Shown here piece after piece: positions 1 to 13,932 of a stretch of DNA of 64,000 nucleotides. The position numbers and the translations under genes were made by a program. How positions within the stretch are numbered: the first letter of the stretch is position 1; each line of letters begins with the position of its first letter. The notes under the pieces are model-generated. The model saw nothing but the letters and a program-made list of their open reading frames with translations, had not been told where the DNA came from and did no database searches. The stretch lies in NCBI RefSeq assembly GCF_021155765.1, contig NC_060108.1:23647025-23711024 (forward strand), written 5' to 3'. The stretch comes from Diprion similis (lineage: Eukaryota; Arthropoda; Insecta; Hymenoptera; Diprionidae).

Positions 1-3000
1 AGTTCGTTCGTGCTCTCTGCACCTCGCCGGGGCAACGTATAGGTTGTTGCCTCAGGGGTTTACTGCAGAAATCGGCAAAACTCACTCAGGAGAAATCTCG
101 TTGGTATGAGGCTTTGAAAATCGTGTTATCCCTCCGAAGATTGCCAATTCGTTTATGCTGGGATCAATCCTCTGTAATGGATCGGAACGAATATATTTCT
201 TTTTTCTTTCTTCTTGTTTTTCTTGTCTTGTATAGAAGAAGAAGAAGAAGAAATTTTCTTACTAGTTTACCGAAGTCTGTAGCAAGAAAAAAACTAGCAT
301 GCCTAAAGCGATAAAAGCCTAGTGTCAAATGCACCCGCGAAGCGAACTCACGGATTACCTCAAGTTAACTCTGCTAATGGAAAACTAACTTTCACCACAT
401 TTTTAACTCGCTGAGCCTCCCTTCCCCCGATTCTTCGAATCATGGGAAAGTTTTAAAAGTAGATTTTACGTAAAAACTAGTCATCAAATTTCATATGTAA
501 CAAGAATAATTCGTACACAACACAGTACGAATCACATTTTGCATATATAAATTTGAAGAGTGATAACGACAAGAAAAACCAATATTTTCATGAGCTATAA
601 AAACACCGACAGAACACGACAATAATGAAGATACGAGTACGAGAAATTAAAAAAAAAGCCTTCCCTTTACACAAACAAAGCAATCGACAAAATCGACCTC
701 AAACAGAATAACTTTTTAGCTCGTAGCTCGAGCCGAAAGAAAATTAGCCTTGACTTTAGCCGCAAAACCAAAGCAAAACCCAAGCCAATTTCCAGAAGGG
801 TTAATTGTGATCCGGAACGAAAGTTCGAATTGGATACGTTCACTCATGCCGGAGAAAGGCAAAATTTAATCACAGTTTATCGGGATGCGTATGAGGTACA
901 GGACGACCACCAACTTCGCAATGTCTCTATTAGCGGTAATAGAAGGGTTTCTGTAGCGCGATGGCCAACCAAGCCTGCTTATCCACCCCTCGGAGTGCTG
1001 CTGCAGTGCCATTTCCACTAATGAAAAGAGTTTTCCTTATTTTCCTGCCAAGTATCGCATTTTTCCGATATTCCAAACGAGATTCCTATATACTATCCCG
1101 AGCCGGTAACCGCTCGTAACGATATTTTCCAGAGCTTATGATCCTCGGTTCAGATGTCGGATAAAAAACACAAGCCTGTTATACGCTTTCAGGCATCATA
1201 TTTATCCGAACATTTCTTATTTCATTTTATCAAGCGTAAGACGATCAACGATTACTCATATTGCCGATCTACTGGCATCCCCTTTTCGCATTTTCTCACC
1301 CCCCTGCATTACCCTGTCTATTATTGATACGATTTAGCAGCTTCCAGTGAAATTTTCTTCGCTATTTAACCATCGGACTCTCCAACTTTATTCGCGAATT
1401 GAAATTACGAACACAGGACGCGCGGCTCGCATTATCAACAATTTCTACAAACATATATTTACAAATAATTATATATATACATTATCGAATTTGCGCGGTG
1501 GTCAGTTTCGTTGGTGAATATACTCACGTTCCGAGGATTTGTGGAAACGAGAGCCGAAATTATATTCGATAGTGATAATTCTGTCGATATATCTGCAGTC
1601 AATCGAACAGCTCCATGGCCGTAGGTGTTTCAAACCGATCCAATTTTCTGTCTGCACGTACAGATGATACGCATTCTGCAATTTCAACCATCTACCGTCT
1701 GGAGAAAAACGTCGTAGAATCTTTGGCGTATTCTTTTTGAATGTAATAAAAACTTGTCAAGTATTGCTGTTCAATTGATATGACCGAGAGATGAAAATAA
1801 ATCGAAGTAACTGAAGATATCAAGGTTTTTACTTTCGTATTTTCCGCAAGAAGCGTGACTTTCCTTCGAGCAAATTTAACCGTTGAATGTGACTTTTCGT
1901 AAATCCTGGCGCTTACGTGATTTCAGTATAATGGACTAGTCAACGGATGCACAATAAAAGAGAGCGTTATTGGAAATTTCTTCGAGATACCGCTTCAAAT
2001 TTAATTCAAAGACATACTCCGGGCCGTATTAAATGTAAAAATATCTTGCCTCGAGATTCTACGTCCATAATACATGTGTCAGAATATTTATCGAAAATTT
2101 ATTGAAGTCACGCTCTTTGTACGAATTTCGGCACAAGGATCCTGAAAGAAAACTGTGAGGCACGTACGAAATTCTACCCTGGAGAATTTTTCCACTTCAA
2201 ATATTTTCATTTTATCTTGCGTATAAATTTTATCCTTCAATTTATTCAAGTAAGTTTCGGTATGATTTTTTCGATAAAAATTTATTGACTACTTTATATT
2301 GTAACGCGTTCTTTAAATAGAAAAAGGAAGAAAAAACCACTCGCCAAATTACGTAATATACAAAAAAAAAAAACTGTAATTAAATCAACATGTCAGCTCG
2401 AAAATATAAATCTTGAAATGCTTCAAGCTTTTTCTTTGTTCACATAAACAAAGCTTGGTTATAAATACCTATAATAGCATTTTTTGTTGGTATTATTTTC
2501 GTTAAATAAGTTTTTGCGAACAGCGGCGTACTTATATTAATGTCGTAAGTCAAGGTTTCGCTGGCGTGCCTATTTGATACGTGACTCTGTTACGTAAACT
2601 GCTTGAGGAAAGAAAAGGTATCGCACACCTATCGCAGTTTCGTAAAACTTTGCGGCAAGTATAATTCTCTAACTTGAATACAAACTGAAATCGCAAGTTG
2701 GAACTATCTTTTTTTGATTTAGTGCCTCATTCTTCATGGTGAAAGAAAAAAAATGACAAAATTACTTGGCAGATTAAATTCGTCGAAAACTAAGCGTTAT
2801 TCGAATTTCAAAGTCACGGAGTTACGAGGATCAATGAATAAAATGTTTTAGTAGCTGCGTCGCTATATTATCGACGGATAATCCAACCAACATATACATT
2901 TATATTCTAAGTCTCGGTATATTATTACAGCCGTTCAGGCTTAATTCGACATGAAATGAAATCGTAAGTAATATTACCGAGTGCGTGTATGAAATTTATA

Positions 3001-4923
3001 AAGCATTCAATATTTATTATCTAATAATATTCTACAGTCAAAAGCCGAATAGATTTTTATCTCCGTCTTATACTCTAATTAACAATTTATGTATTGCTCG
3101 ATGAATTCTAATACAATAATCAATTTTTTCAAATGCCAAAATATACATTTTTTACCCCTAAAAAGAATCGAAAATACACGCAAGTAATACCGTCGAAAAC
3201 ACATTTCCTCTTCTTCGGAATGGCGCCATTAGTAAGTATTGAAAAATATTTACTGAATTCACCGATCTTTCCCCCTCGAACAATTAATCTAGATGATGAA
3301 CCAGAGTGAAAATAATAAACCATAACGTTAAACTGAACTGAAACATGAAATCATTCTTCTTTAACTATTCTTTCGATCGCTGAGTCTCAACTCTCGACGC
3401 TATAATTTCAAGCCTCTTCTCTTAAGCTCAGTTTCGTATTGATAAAATTGGCAAAGACGCGTCTCTGAAAATAAAAAAGCCTCTCCAGATCCTGTAGTAA
3501 TTTTCACCGTAATAGAAGAGCGTCAAAGAACCATTGAAAATATATTCAACCATTAATTTTATGGGTATATAGGGAACAAGCTGGTATATAACCAAAATTC
3601 CAGTATCTATTTTGTAACGCATATGGCCGAGTGAGAAAAAATTTTCCCCTTAAACAAAGAATTATAACGCTTTGGTGAACTTGAAGACCATACCTATAGG
3701 TATAACTGTAACAATATCTATGTTTGGAAGAATTATATTCAAATATTAATTCCATAGTTGTGACATTAAGCCGCGCTTTGACCCTCTTCACTTTGATCCA
3801 TGTGCTATTAAAAGACACGAGTCGAAATTAAATCTCCGTGAAATATCTATGGCGATGCGATTTGAAGTAAAAGTTCACGCAGGGTTGAATCAGAGCTTTG
3901 AAAAGCTATCCGCTTATCCACTTTTCCCGTGCACCTTTTCAAGCCGAATAAAAAGGACGAGCGATATACAAAAGAAAACTTGAAGAGATACTCACGTGCT
4001 TAGAGAGCGAGTGAGGAGCTCGGTTAAAAGGGTGAAACAACTGTCTAAAAACTTTTATTCATCCCCGGCACTTTTGAGCGCATAAATCTCAACCAAAGTA
4101 GAAAAAATTCAAGCCAACATCCCTTGCAAATTTTGTGTTAAAGTAAAAACCGTATGATGAATTAAGGGAAGATACGATACTGAACAGGTCAATAAACGCT
4201 GCTCTTTTTCTATAAATACGCAATTTTTTTCTCGCTGATAATTCATTTCTTAATCAGGTTTGTAATTTAGATTTATTTGTACAACGACAGAGAATGAAAT
4301 TATATCCAATCGTGTTGATTATCCATGAACCCCAACGAATAGCACTCAGACTGTCAATTTTTAAGAATAAAACTTACACGTACGTTTAAAATATCTGCAT
4401 CGTTGTACAGAACTTTGTCATTCTCATTTCTTAGCTAATTGATTTTACTGTATCCTTGTATTGTTACTATCAATATGACCTATTATACGTGCCTGTTAAA
4501 ATGCCGGTTAATAATTGTCATATGAATAATAATCTATTGCGCAACGAGTATAATCAAGGAAATCTCGAGAAGTTAGTTTGGAAACTAATTTGTCGTGACG
4601 TCATTATTTCATTTCGCTTCAGGCATGTTCACGACGTGAAGATTCAGCGATAAGGCGAGAAATGACAAAGCTATAAAGCCCTTTATTCGACCTCGGGGTC
4701 CCAGCTCTTATTGTTAGCCGCAACAGCACGAATGACACGGCAGAATTACCGAGTAATTAATTATCAGTGACAAACAAGAGCACGAAGCACGTATAGAGAA
4801 TTAGAAACACAACACTGCAGTAGAGAGTGCACTGCACCAAACCCGTCGTTACAGAAGTCGCCAGCCATTAAAAGTTCGAGTTTTGAAATCCGAAGCCTTG
4901 AGTCCCATGCGGGATGCGGGATT

Positions 4924-4944
4924 GGGGGGGGGGGGGGGGGGGGG
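4924..4944. repeat. Poly-G run, 21 bases
   Basis: An uninterrupted run of 21 G residues. Such a run is rare in AT-rich insect DNA and can form a G-quadruplex; its exact length is also the sort of thing that assembly gets wrong. Confidence 0.9.
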
Positions 4945-5481
4945 ACAGCGTAATTAAAGCTCAAGTCTTCCTCTGCAATTACACATCCGTTTTATCCCGC
5001 GTCGAGATTAGTCAAGACTATAAATATGTATAAAAAAAATATATTGTGATTTGTGCAATAAGTATATATGTTATTACGTTATATTATACTTTATACGTAG
5101 GAGATTTTCACTTTATAACTTTCGTATGTTCGTATACATATACATATATGTGAAGCGTAGAAAACGTGAGCAAAGTTTTGTGATTTTCAGTGGGAAAAAC
5201 CGGCTGCAACCGAAGAACGAGCGAGGCTGATTCAACCGCGGCTTTAAATAAACGATTTTTAGAGTGAATTGGTACAGTAGCTCAGGGTATTCCTATCCAG
5301 ACCGTTGAGATCACTCCGAGTTTTCTAGAAACTTGATATCTTCGCTCGACGTAAGCTACCAATCGATTATCGAGTCTAGCCTAGAGTAAAATGTGTATGT
5401 CTTGTACTACATTCGCAGTTAAGTAGGTAGGTAGGTAGATGTATATGTATAAGAGGGTGGGAGGAGAGTATACGATCAGTT

Positions 5482-5510
5482 ACAGAGAGAGAGAAAGAGA
5501 GAGAGAGAGA
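5482..5510. repeat. GA microsatellite
   Basis: Short GA dinucleotide repeat with one interruption (an AAAG step). Confidence 0.9.
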
Positions 5511-8425
5511 CATCGCGAGGCGTGAACATCATTGCATATATGGATGAGGGTATGAAATTGCTTCAAGGGATTTGCGAAGAATAATTATTGGAATTTCTGA
5601 TATACGTTGCGAGAAAGCCCTGCTTATCATAAAACCCAGGATTGAGGGTGGCTGTGAGGGGAGGAGAAGTTGATGGAATATAAAGCTCGAAGAAGTAGAG
5701 TTATAAGTACCGAGTTCTGGAAAACGAATATCTTCACGAGGATACGATAACCGCAATGTCATATCCATGACTAATTGCAGCGTGAAACTGTGATAAAGAG
5801 CTAAAATTTAGCTACAGCCCCGTAATAGGGAATTTTTCGTTTCAATTCAAACGATATTCAGAACTCTGTAATAATAATAATAATAATAACAATAATCGTG
5901 GACCATTTCGCAGATAATATCATCGAGTGGAAGAAGAGCAAAGAAATGAAATGGAGTAAAGTGAGCAAGAGGTGAAAAAAAAAAAGAATTCACAAACGAT
6001 TGCACCCGTCCCTGTTTTTGATTTTCCTTTTAAAATAAAAAGAATAAAAAAAAATACAAGGGATCGCGTGAAGCGACTGCCGTTCCTACGGAATTTAAAA
6101 GCTCTTGAGGTGGCCCTCGGAAATATTCCGTGGATTTCGCGTTGGGCAGCAAGTGTGAAAAAGGTTGAAAGACGACTGCAGGGTGAAGAAATCAGGGGGG
6201 GCGCCTCTTGACAAAGTTTTCCATTCTAAAAAATGGGTGAGTTTTAATACTGTAAAATATGAATCCATTACGAAACCCCGTAGCGCGATAAACTGCGAGT
6301 TGACTTTATTATGATGGACGAGGAGGTTATTACTTCGTTCTCCTTTTGTACCTCGCTTTGGCTTATTATGCTTAGGTACACAAAATCTTGACGTTACCGA
6401 GTAGAAAATGATTGGAGTAAAGAGAAGTAGAAATACGGGATGACTGTAGGTGAAATCGGGGAAGAAGATGAAACGAATCCCGTTGGACTCTTTGGTTTTA
6501 TTGGCACTTTCCGATGGTCCAGGTGCCGTTGATAGCTCCGATCGATTTACGGGCAAATAGGTCGATACCACCTGCGGACGTGCCCCGCTTCTTGGATAAC
6601 CAGCATAGCTCGGAATGGACCATCAACGACCGTTAGTTCAGCTCTTTCGATCTGATCAAGAAAGTTTATCTCCTCTGTATTCATCCCGTAAAAGGCAACA
6701 ATGCACAGTTATACGATTTACGGACGAAAATGTCTATATATACATATATATATATATGTCTATGTGTACAGTCAAAAGTGAGATGCAGTTCAAACATTGA
6801 CAATTATTCTGTAAATATTCTCTACTTAACTAATCAGGAGATTTTTTTTTCGTATACTTATGTCGATCCGTTAATGTTTCAGATTTCGATAAAATTTGCT
6901 AATTGAAATTAACGTTTCATCAGACGCGCACAGTCCAGTGAAAGAATTGAACACGCGAGCAAAAATTATAGCTTCAAAACTTGAAGAGTAAAACTGGAAT
7001 TGATTGATTTGAATTTGTCATTCAAATGATGAAAAATTGAGTAACGAAAATCCAAATTACCGGATTGAGAAGATATCTTTTTTCAACTCAATTAATGCAA
7101 TTTCATTAATTTTAACAACGGCTTCTTCTGATCCTTTCTTCCGTTTTTATTTCTCTTCGACGAATTTTTTTGGAAATTTGTTCCTTTCTCACCCTTTTTG
7201 AAACCGATTCATTCATTTCAAGACAAGTGTAAATTAATAGCAAAGCTATTCACTGGTAGACCGAAATGTATACTGTAAATGAACGCTCGAACAAATTCGA
7301 TTCGACCGCACATAAATTTTGGATTTCTCGTTGAAACAATTTTGGGGAATTCGGAACACCCTCGAGCTGATCAGGCCGAAGAGGGTACAACGTGGTCGCT
7401 TTGACCACCTTCGACGACTCTCTAGAGTCCTTCTATCAATGGACGGTTAATTGATCGTTTGAAATCTGTTCATGTGAAACCTGCTCTTGGCTGTCTAAAA
7501 CAATATGATAGACAGCGAGTATCGGAAGATTGAATGGCTGGACATTAAAGTGCCCGTCAACTCTTCTTTGTTTTGTACATACAGCATTTCTCAGTAATTT
7601 TCTGGCAAAAACTGTTAAATTACAAAAATAAGTATTCTGCATTTATCGTAATTTGAAAAACTTGAAACTCGGATAAATGATGAGTGTATGTCCAAGATCG
7701 AGAGTAAAATTCCAACTACAGTTTGAAATTCTATACTTGTTAACGTGTAACGTCGTCTTTCGTCAAAGTTTTAAAAAACGTGATTTTACCCAAACTGAAA
7801 AGAGGGAATCTCAAAGGGTTGAAAGGCATGTCGAGGAAATTTCTCTTCCTAGTATTTTTTGTAAGGAAGTTTCGTAACCGCGGGTAATCACCTTGAGGTA
7901 AAACCTCACAAGACCTAATCTTTCCGACACTCATAAAGACCAATCAAAGTATAAAACCAAACTGTTGCTTGAATTTTGAACATGATCTCTGCGGCCTAAG
8001 CAAATGAATTAGAACAAGACTGCGTGTCGAGTGTATAATATAAACGTCGTCGTAAAACCGTATACATACATACATATACATATCACACCTACAGAACTTT
8101 ATGATTTAGTTTTGAAAGTTACTTTTCCTGCAGAATTCAATATAAGTTTTGCAGTTTGAAAAGTCCCTCTGGAGAGATTAAACCTCGTCAAAAATAACTC
8201 GTTTCATGACGAGTTTAGCCCCGGTCTAAAATATTTCGAAAAAAATAAAACTACCCGGTCTGACATTTTTCTGACGCGATGTAAACTACCGCAGTAGTAG
8301 AGTTACTCGAGTACTTTCCAAATGCATACCATAACCATGAGTGCAATACAGTTTCAAAACTAAGACCGCTCAGCTTAACTGTGAGACTTCACGCATCACC
8401 GAACTTTATTTATATTCACTCTTAC

Positions 8426-8479
8426 AAAAAGCCTCGGGCTGTTTCCAAGGAGCTTACTGCTTACCATCCGAGGCTTTTT
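8426..8479. repeat. Perfect 12-bp inverted repeat (hairpin)
   Basis: The 12 bases at 8426-8437 (AAAAAGCCTCGG) are the exact reverse complement of 8468-8479, separated by 30 bases. The structure looks like a rho-independent terminator, but in an animal genome that reading does not apply. It could be a chance palindrome, a remnant of a foldback element or a small structured transcript. Confidence 0.75.
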
Positions 8480-11145
8480 CACGCGGTTTCTCTACTTGTA
8501 CTTTGGGGAATACGTAGAAAGAACCGCTGATCGGGGTAGCAGTTACACAATCGAACGTTTACAGTTGGCTGCTCATCCTTAATCTCAGCTTTATTATCTC
8601 GTCGATATACTTATGGTCAAGCACATCATTCCCTCCACAAACACGTATCGTGAACATGGAAAAGTATAATTTTCACGTAAACGTGTTAAATGAATTATTC
8701 AATAAAGATAATTTAACCGATATTCGATAGTTATTGTAGGAAGACATGCGAATACTGAAGTAGGAGTTCACCCTTATTGTTATGTTGTTAATAAAAGATG
8801 GATCCCAATAATAATTAATATGTAATGTTTAATAAATAGTGATCAATTGACGGTAAATTATTTGAAAATTGAGTAAAATTTTTATGAGCGAAAGAAATTT
8901 GTCAAAAAATTTCAGGCTGTATAATAAAAGTCTTTTTTTCAGAGTGCAAAAATTTTCTCGGATTCACACATACGCAACAGCGGCTAATTTTATTTCATCA
9001 AGACTCGAAGAATCCGTGAATTAGAAATCAGACCAACTATCAATAATTTCCTGTGACCAATCGTCCGAAGCGAGTTTCGTAAAACCAGAAGCCTTGAATA
9101 TTTTCTCCATTTATCGAAATAAACTCGTGAATAATATCGTCGAGAGGTCGTAAATATTCGAGCTTACCTTGACACGTCCGTTATACATAGATATATGTAT
9201 TAACCGAATGCATATAAAAATTTCGGTGCAACGTCGAGGTGGAACGGCGAGCTTGAAATATGAAGGGAACACGCGATTTCCGACGAGGGATGAATAACAT
9301 TAAATTCCACTTAAGCCTCGTTTTTGAATATGCAAAGGTGGGTGCGTGTTCCATGAAATAAATACTCTCGCATTTCAGCTAATATTGTAAGAATAATTCT
9401 CAAGGTCCAGCGCTTATTTTCAAGGTAGAAATAAGGTAGATATTTGATAATAGAGTTTATCACTTTGTTTTCGCATTTTTTGCACGTTGTGTCCCTCGCG
9501 TGCAAGGTTAAATTTTTTCCAGCCATCCCCCAGCGACATTTTCATTACCGTATGTATGAGAAGGCTTTTAAAATAAGCTCAAAGTTAAAATTTCAAAATT
9601 TATGCAACGTCCTTTGTACCTCAAAGGTCAAACGCTCTATGAAACGACGATTGGCACACCGTTGTTAATCTCGAATTAGCCTTAAAAGCAGTCTCATTCT
9701 TTCATGATTTCCTTTGAGTACAATTGTGAATGTAAAACCTTAATTCTCACTTAGCGGCTTTGAGTCGTCTTAAAAACTCAATTTAAAGGTGACAAGTGCG
9801 AACGTAAGTACGATATCGAAAGTCTTATTTCATTAATTTACTTTCTAATTTTTTATCCCTAAGAATTGTTATAATATTAATAAGAAATCAAGATTCTTTC
9901 ATACAATGAACATGAATTTGTCGCGTTACAAAAATATAACGTCTGCACAGACAAAAGCTGTGGAGCTTTCGGCCGACTTGCTGTGATTCGATATTGAACA
10001 AAGCAGTATTCAACAATAATGAATGGACGTTGTTATTTCCTGATCGAGAACAATACATACGTAAACGTTATTGAATAAACGTTTCCAAGGTATCGTCGGT
10101 TATATCTTGAATATGCAGCCACCCTACACGTGATCAGAATCGGAATACCGGTTTGGCAATAAGTTAAACATTCAAACATAAAACTCGACCGTTTCAGCAA
10201 CGAAATGCCACGAAGAAGAAACGAGTGTACGACCCACGCAAGCACACACACACACGGATGTAACATAAGCAAAAGCTTGTAAAACTTGACCGATAAAACG
10301 AGGATCGAGGTAAAAAGACGAGCTCTGCAAGCTGCTGGAGACGTCAGCAACCCTGCGGATCTTGGATACCTACTACGGCTAAGTCCCCATGGCGTGAAAT
10401 TTCAGATTTTTCTTCACGTTTTCCTTTTTCTTCACCGCAAAGAATCTAAGGACGCTTCGCTTTTCGCTGCAGGTCGTGCAATTGGGCTGCACTAAAATCA
10501 ACATGGCTGCACTCGCTCATTCTTTCACAATTCTTGCAAATTATTGCTATACCGAAAAAATTATAGAATCAAATAAAGTCTCATGGATATGAGGGTTGAA
10601 GCGAGTGAAATGGACCCCCTTTGCAATCAAATGGGATTTTAAAAAAACTCGAAAACGCTGGAAACGTATTCGAAATTGGTCTAACGTTATTCCTCGCTTA
10701 AAAAGCCTTTTTCTCCCCCTCTCCCTAATATTATTGGGGCAAAAATATCTGCACAATATGATAGCCGTTTTAAAATTGATTTAATGTAAAAATGTCGTTT
10801 CAAATAAAACGAAAAAAAAGATATATTTAAAAATTACGAGTTAAATGTCGTTCACGCAATTCGGTACGTTTGGAAAGTTACAGAATAATAATATCATGTG
10901 TATAATAACAGATGAGACTGATTCGCAAATGTAAATATTAGATATGGAGTGAAAAAAGTTTGGAATGTCAAACCTACGCAATAAATTTTTCAGACTTATA
11001 TACCCCGGGGATCCACGTAAAGTCTGTAAACGGCTAGAAGCTTATAAAGTTTGAAGAATTCCTAGGTATAAGCGCGTAAAGTAAAGACACGAGACTTTGG
11101 CAAAGCTCGTATTCCATCAGTAAGGAATTTCTTGCGCGAAAGGTT

Positions 11146-11148
<3 letters not shown>

Positions 11149-11214
<66 letters not shown>
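11149..11214. repeat. AG microsatellite, about 33 units
   Basis: Uninterrupted AG dinucleotide repeat of about 66 bases; on the other strand this is (CT)n, resembling a GAGA-factor type tract. It gives a serine/leucine shadow frame on the minus strand, which is not a gene. Confidence 0.95.
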
Positions 11215-11217
<3 letters not shown>

Positions 11218-12196
11218 AAGTTTCCAACTATGCCGTGCAATTACGTAACACGGTGTAATAAAATATTAGCGTTCAAATAGTAACGTAAACGTACCAACGT
11301 ATCTTCATCTGCAAGAATATTTTGTTCGGATTTCAGCAGTGAACTCAAACGTTTTATACAGTCAAGGAAAAATCTCCTTTCAACCATTCCCCATACGTGT
11401 ATATGTATATATAGACAACGATATTCCAGTTCCATTTTTCCGCGAGGTTAAACTTTATGAGAAAATATTTTCACCCCGCAACACACGAGCATTGCACTTG
11501 CACCACCACCCTCTCTGAGCTCGATGCAAGAAAAATATTCGATTTTTCTTTATAAAGGTCTACCGATATCCACATACATATATGTATATATATAATAATA
11601 TATATATATAATATAGACGTATGATAAATACATGTACACATACATTCGTATATAATACAGATAAACGTCGTCAGCGCTTCGATAGGAAACAGGGAGGGCA
11701 ATAGTGCATTCCATTAAAATATTCCGCGAATAATTCGATGGAGCGGTAATCGAGTGGAAAATGTCTTTCTACATAACATATTAATATTTATTTCATATAA
11801 GACGGCGTAAGTTATTTCGTCGCAGTGTGAAAATCAGACGCGTAAAATATTTCCTCTCCGCATATTTTCCTCAAAATTCACGTTCAATTGTGGTCAAAGT
11901 CCTGACTCCCCCGGGAATTCTATCGGCGAATAAAGGACGTCGGGTTGAGCCTGGTTAAGCCAGGCGGCATGTGGTGCGGTGGAAAAAAAAAAAAAAAAGA
12001 AATAAAAAATAATTTCCTCCCAGTTACCGTGTAATCCATCAAAGCCATGCAACAAAGAATCATTCACTCGAGCACATTGATACGTCTACGCTATGAGTAA
12101 AATGGAACGTTTGCGTCTCTTATTGCCGCAGTGCGGAGTAACAGATCACTGAAATACCTTCGTATACTGTATATTCATAGAATAGTGTGTATGTAT

Positions 12197-12225
12197 ATGT
12201 GTGTGTGTGTGTGTGTGTGTGCGCG
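12197..12225. repeat. TG microsatellite
   Basis: TG dinucleotide repeat, followed by a short GCGCG step. Confidence 0.9.
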
Positions 12226-13349
12226 TATGTTTATTTATACCGAAGTTCGAATCGGCAAAATAGTATAGAATTGAAATTGACTTCTCTTAAGAGGCATCGA
12301 AAGAAAAGTTCATTCAATGCTAATGCGAATGGAAATAGTTCTGATTTATTTCGGATTCGTATATAAATATATATAGTTTACATTGAAACTCGGTTGAAAT
12401 GTAAACTCGAATGGGGTTGGAAAATGTGAAAACTCCTGCAATTTCGAAGGATCGAAGCTTTCCGTGTGAAATCGAGGTGAATTTGACTGCGAGCAATGCA
12501 AATATACATATCCTATCCGGAGATTTTGCTCAACCGGAAATAATCGTCTAACCGCACAAAGAGAGAGGGTTGAACTCGGGTCGATTCGTGTAAAACGTTC
12601 CGACCTACCGCGATTTCGAGCTTGCAATACCGCAGCGGAAACGCACGGCTCGTTGAGCTTATATTGCATTACACGCACAATTTTACAATTATTCAAAAGA
12701 TCCCGGCGTTAAAAGGCTCGCTAAATTATTTATAAAGGACCCGCGAATAACACGACGAAATTCAGGGGTAAGTATGCATGTAACGACGGACTGCAGAAGT
12801 GGAGATGGGGTTGCGGAAAAGGCACCTGCAGGTATAGAAACGGCCTTGTTTAGGACGGCGGTTAACGTGCGGCCGTTAAGACGCGACAGGCATATATATG
12901 TATCCGCGGGAAATCGTTTTCGTAGATATTAGACTTCCGCTCTCTAATTGGCCGGGTGTAGTAATACTTCCGTTTTATTTAATCCTCACACCACAACCTG
13001 CCGTGCAGAAACTGTGCCTGGAACAGAATTCGAGTTATCATCAGGCGTGCGGGTGTAAAATTTCGAAATTTCACTTCGATTATTACAACGAGGCGTATAT
13101 CGTTGAAGAAAGTGTCCACCTTTGATTTTTCCCAACGTTTCAAGACATCCACCATATATCCTTTGAAAAGTGAAAACGACTTTCATGCCTATCGAAATTC
13201 AACAAGTTGGAATTGTGATTGGTGAAAATCGTGTGAAAAAGGCGTGCAAAAAAGATTCAAGTGGATGATACAGGTCGATCCGAAACAGGTTTCACACGAC
13301 GAATGGACGGTTAAATATATACCTATATTAAAAAATTTTACTATATATA

Positions 13350-13932
13350 TTAGGGTGGCGCAAAAAAACCGACTATTTTTTCTTTTTGAGTCTTGTGTGA
13401 CAAAATGTTAGTTTTTCATGTTTTGAGAGCCCACTCGAAAGGACAGTTCAAAAAAGAATTTTTTAGAGGTCGCTCCACATTTTTAAAACGTCAAAAATCG
13501 ATTTTTTTTTTCTCGTTACGGTATAATTTTATAGACAAAAAAAAAATCCGAAAGCTTCGGTTCAAAACTTGAATTTTGAAAGGTCGCTCATAATTTTTTT
13601 TCAATCTTTTGGTGCATTTCTTTAGATCTTTTCTAGCGACCTTTTAATATTCATATTAAAATTTCATAAATTTTTCTTCTTTAATTTAGTAAGAAAGAAT
13701 CGACAACAATACACCACGATACGAATTGAAAATCAAACAAAATACTGAAAATATAATTTTTTAATTTAATTTTTTGTCGATTTTTGACATTTTTAAAAAT
13801 TTGGAGCGACCTCTTAAAATTTTGTTTTTCAGCTGTCCTTTGTAGTGGGCTCTTAAAACATCAAAAACTAACATTTTGTCACACAAGACTCAAAAAGAAA
13901 AAAAATATTCGGTTTTCTTTGCGCCACCCTAA
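13350..13932. mobile_element. Foldback MITE with long terminal inverted repeats (583 bp)
   Basis: The two ends are inverted copies: TTAGGGTGGCGC at 13350-13361 matches its reverse complement at 13921-13932. The similarity continues for about 160 bases into each side (13350-13510 and 13770-13932) with only scattered differences and small length changes in the A/T runs. The middle (about 13510-13770) carries smaller echoes of the arm motif 'gaggtcgctc'. There is no transposase frame, so it is non-autonomous. Flanks are TA-rich (tatatata on the left, tatatatg on the right), compatible with a TA or 8-bp target duplication, so the superfamily cannot be fixed from the flanks. The high arm similarity suggests relatively recent activity. 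Confidence 0.9.

Noticed and set aside
4924-4944. Poly-G run as a biological signal
   Set aside because: Kept only as a repeat: homopolymer length is unreliable and there is no gene next to it.
10033-10350. 105-codon minus-strand frame and overlapping plus frame 10286-10495
   Set aside because: No recognisable domain or splice context; overlapping frames on both strands in a slightly GC-richer patch.
11034-11240. Ser/Leu-repeat frame on the minus strand
   Set aside because: It is the translation of the AG microsatellite.
12238-12260. tRNA-like B-box (GTTCGAATC)
   Set aside because: No matching A-box or cloverleaf around it.
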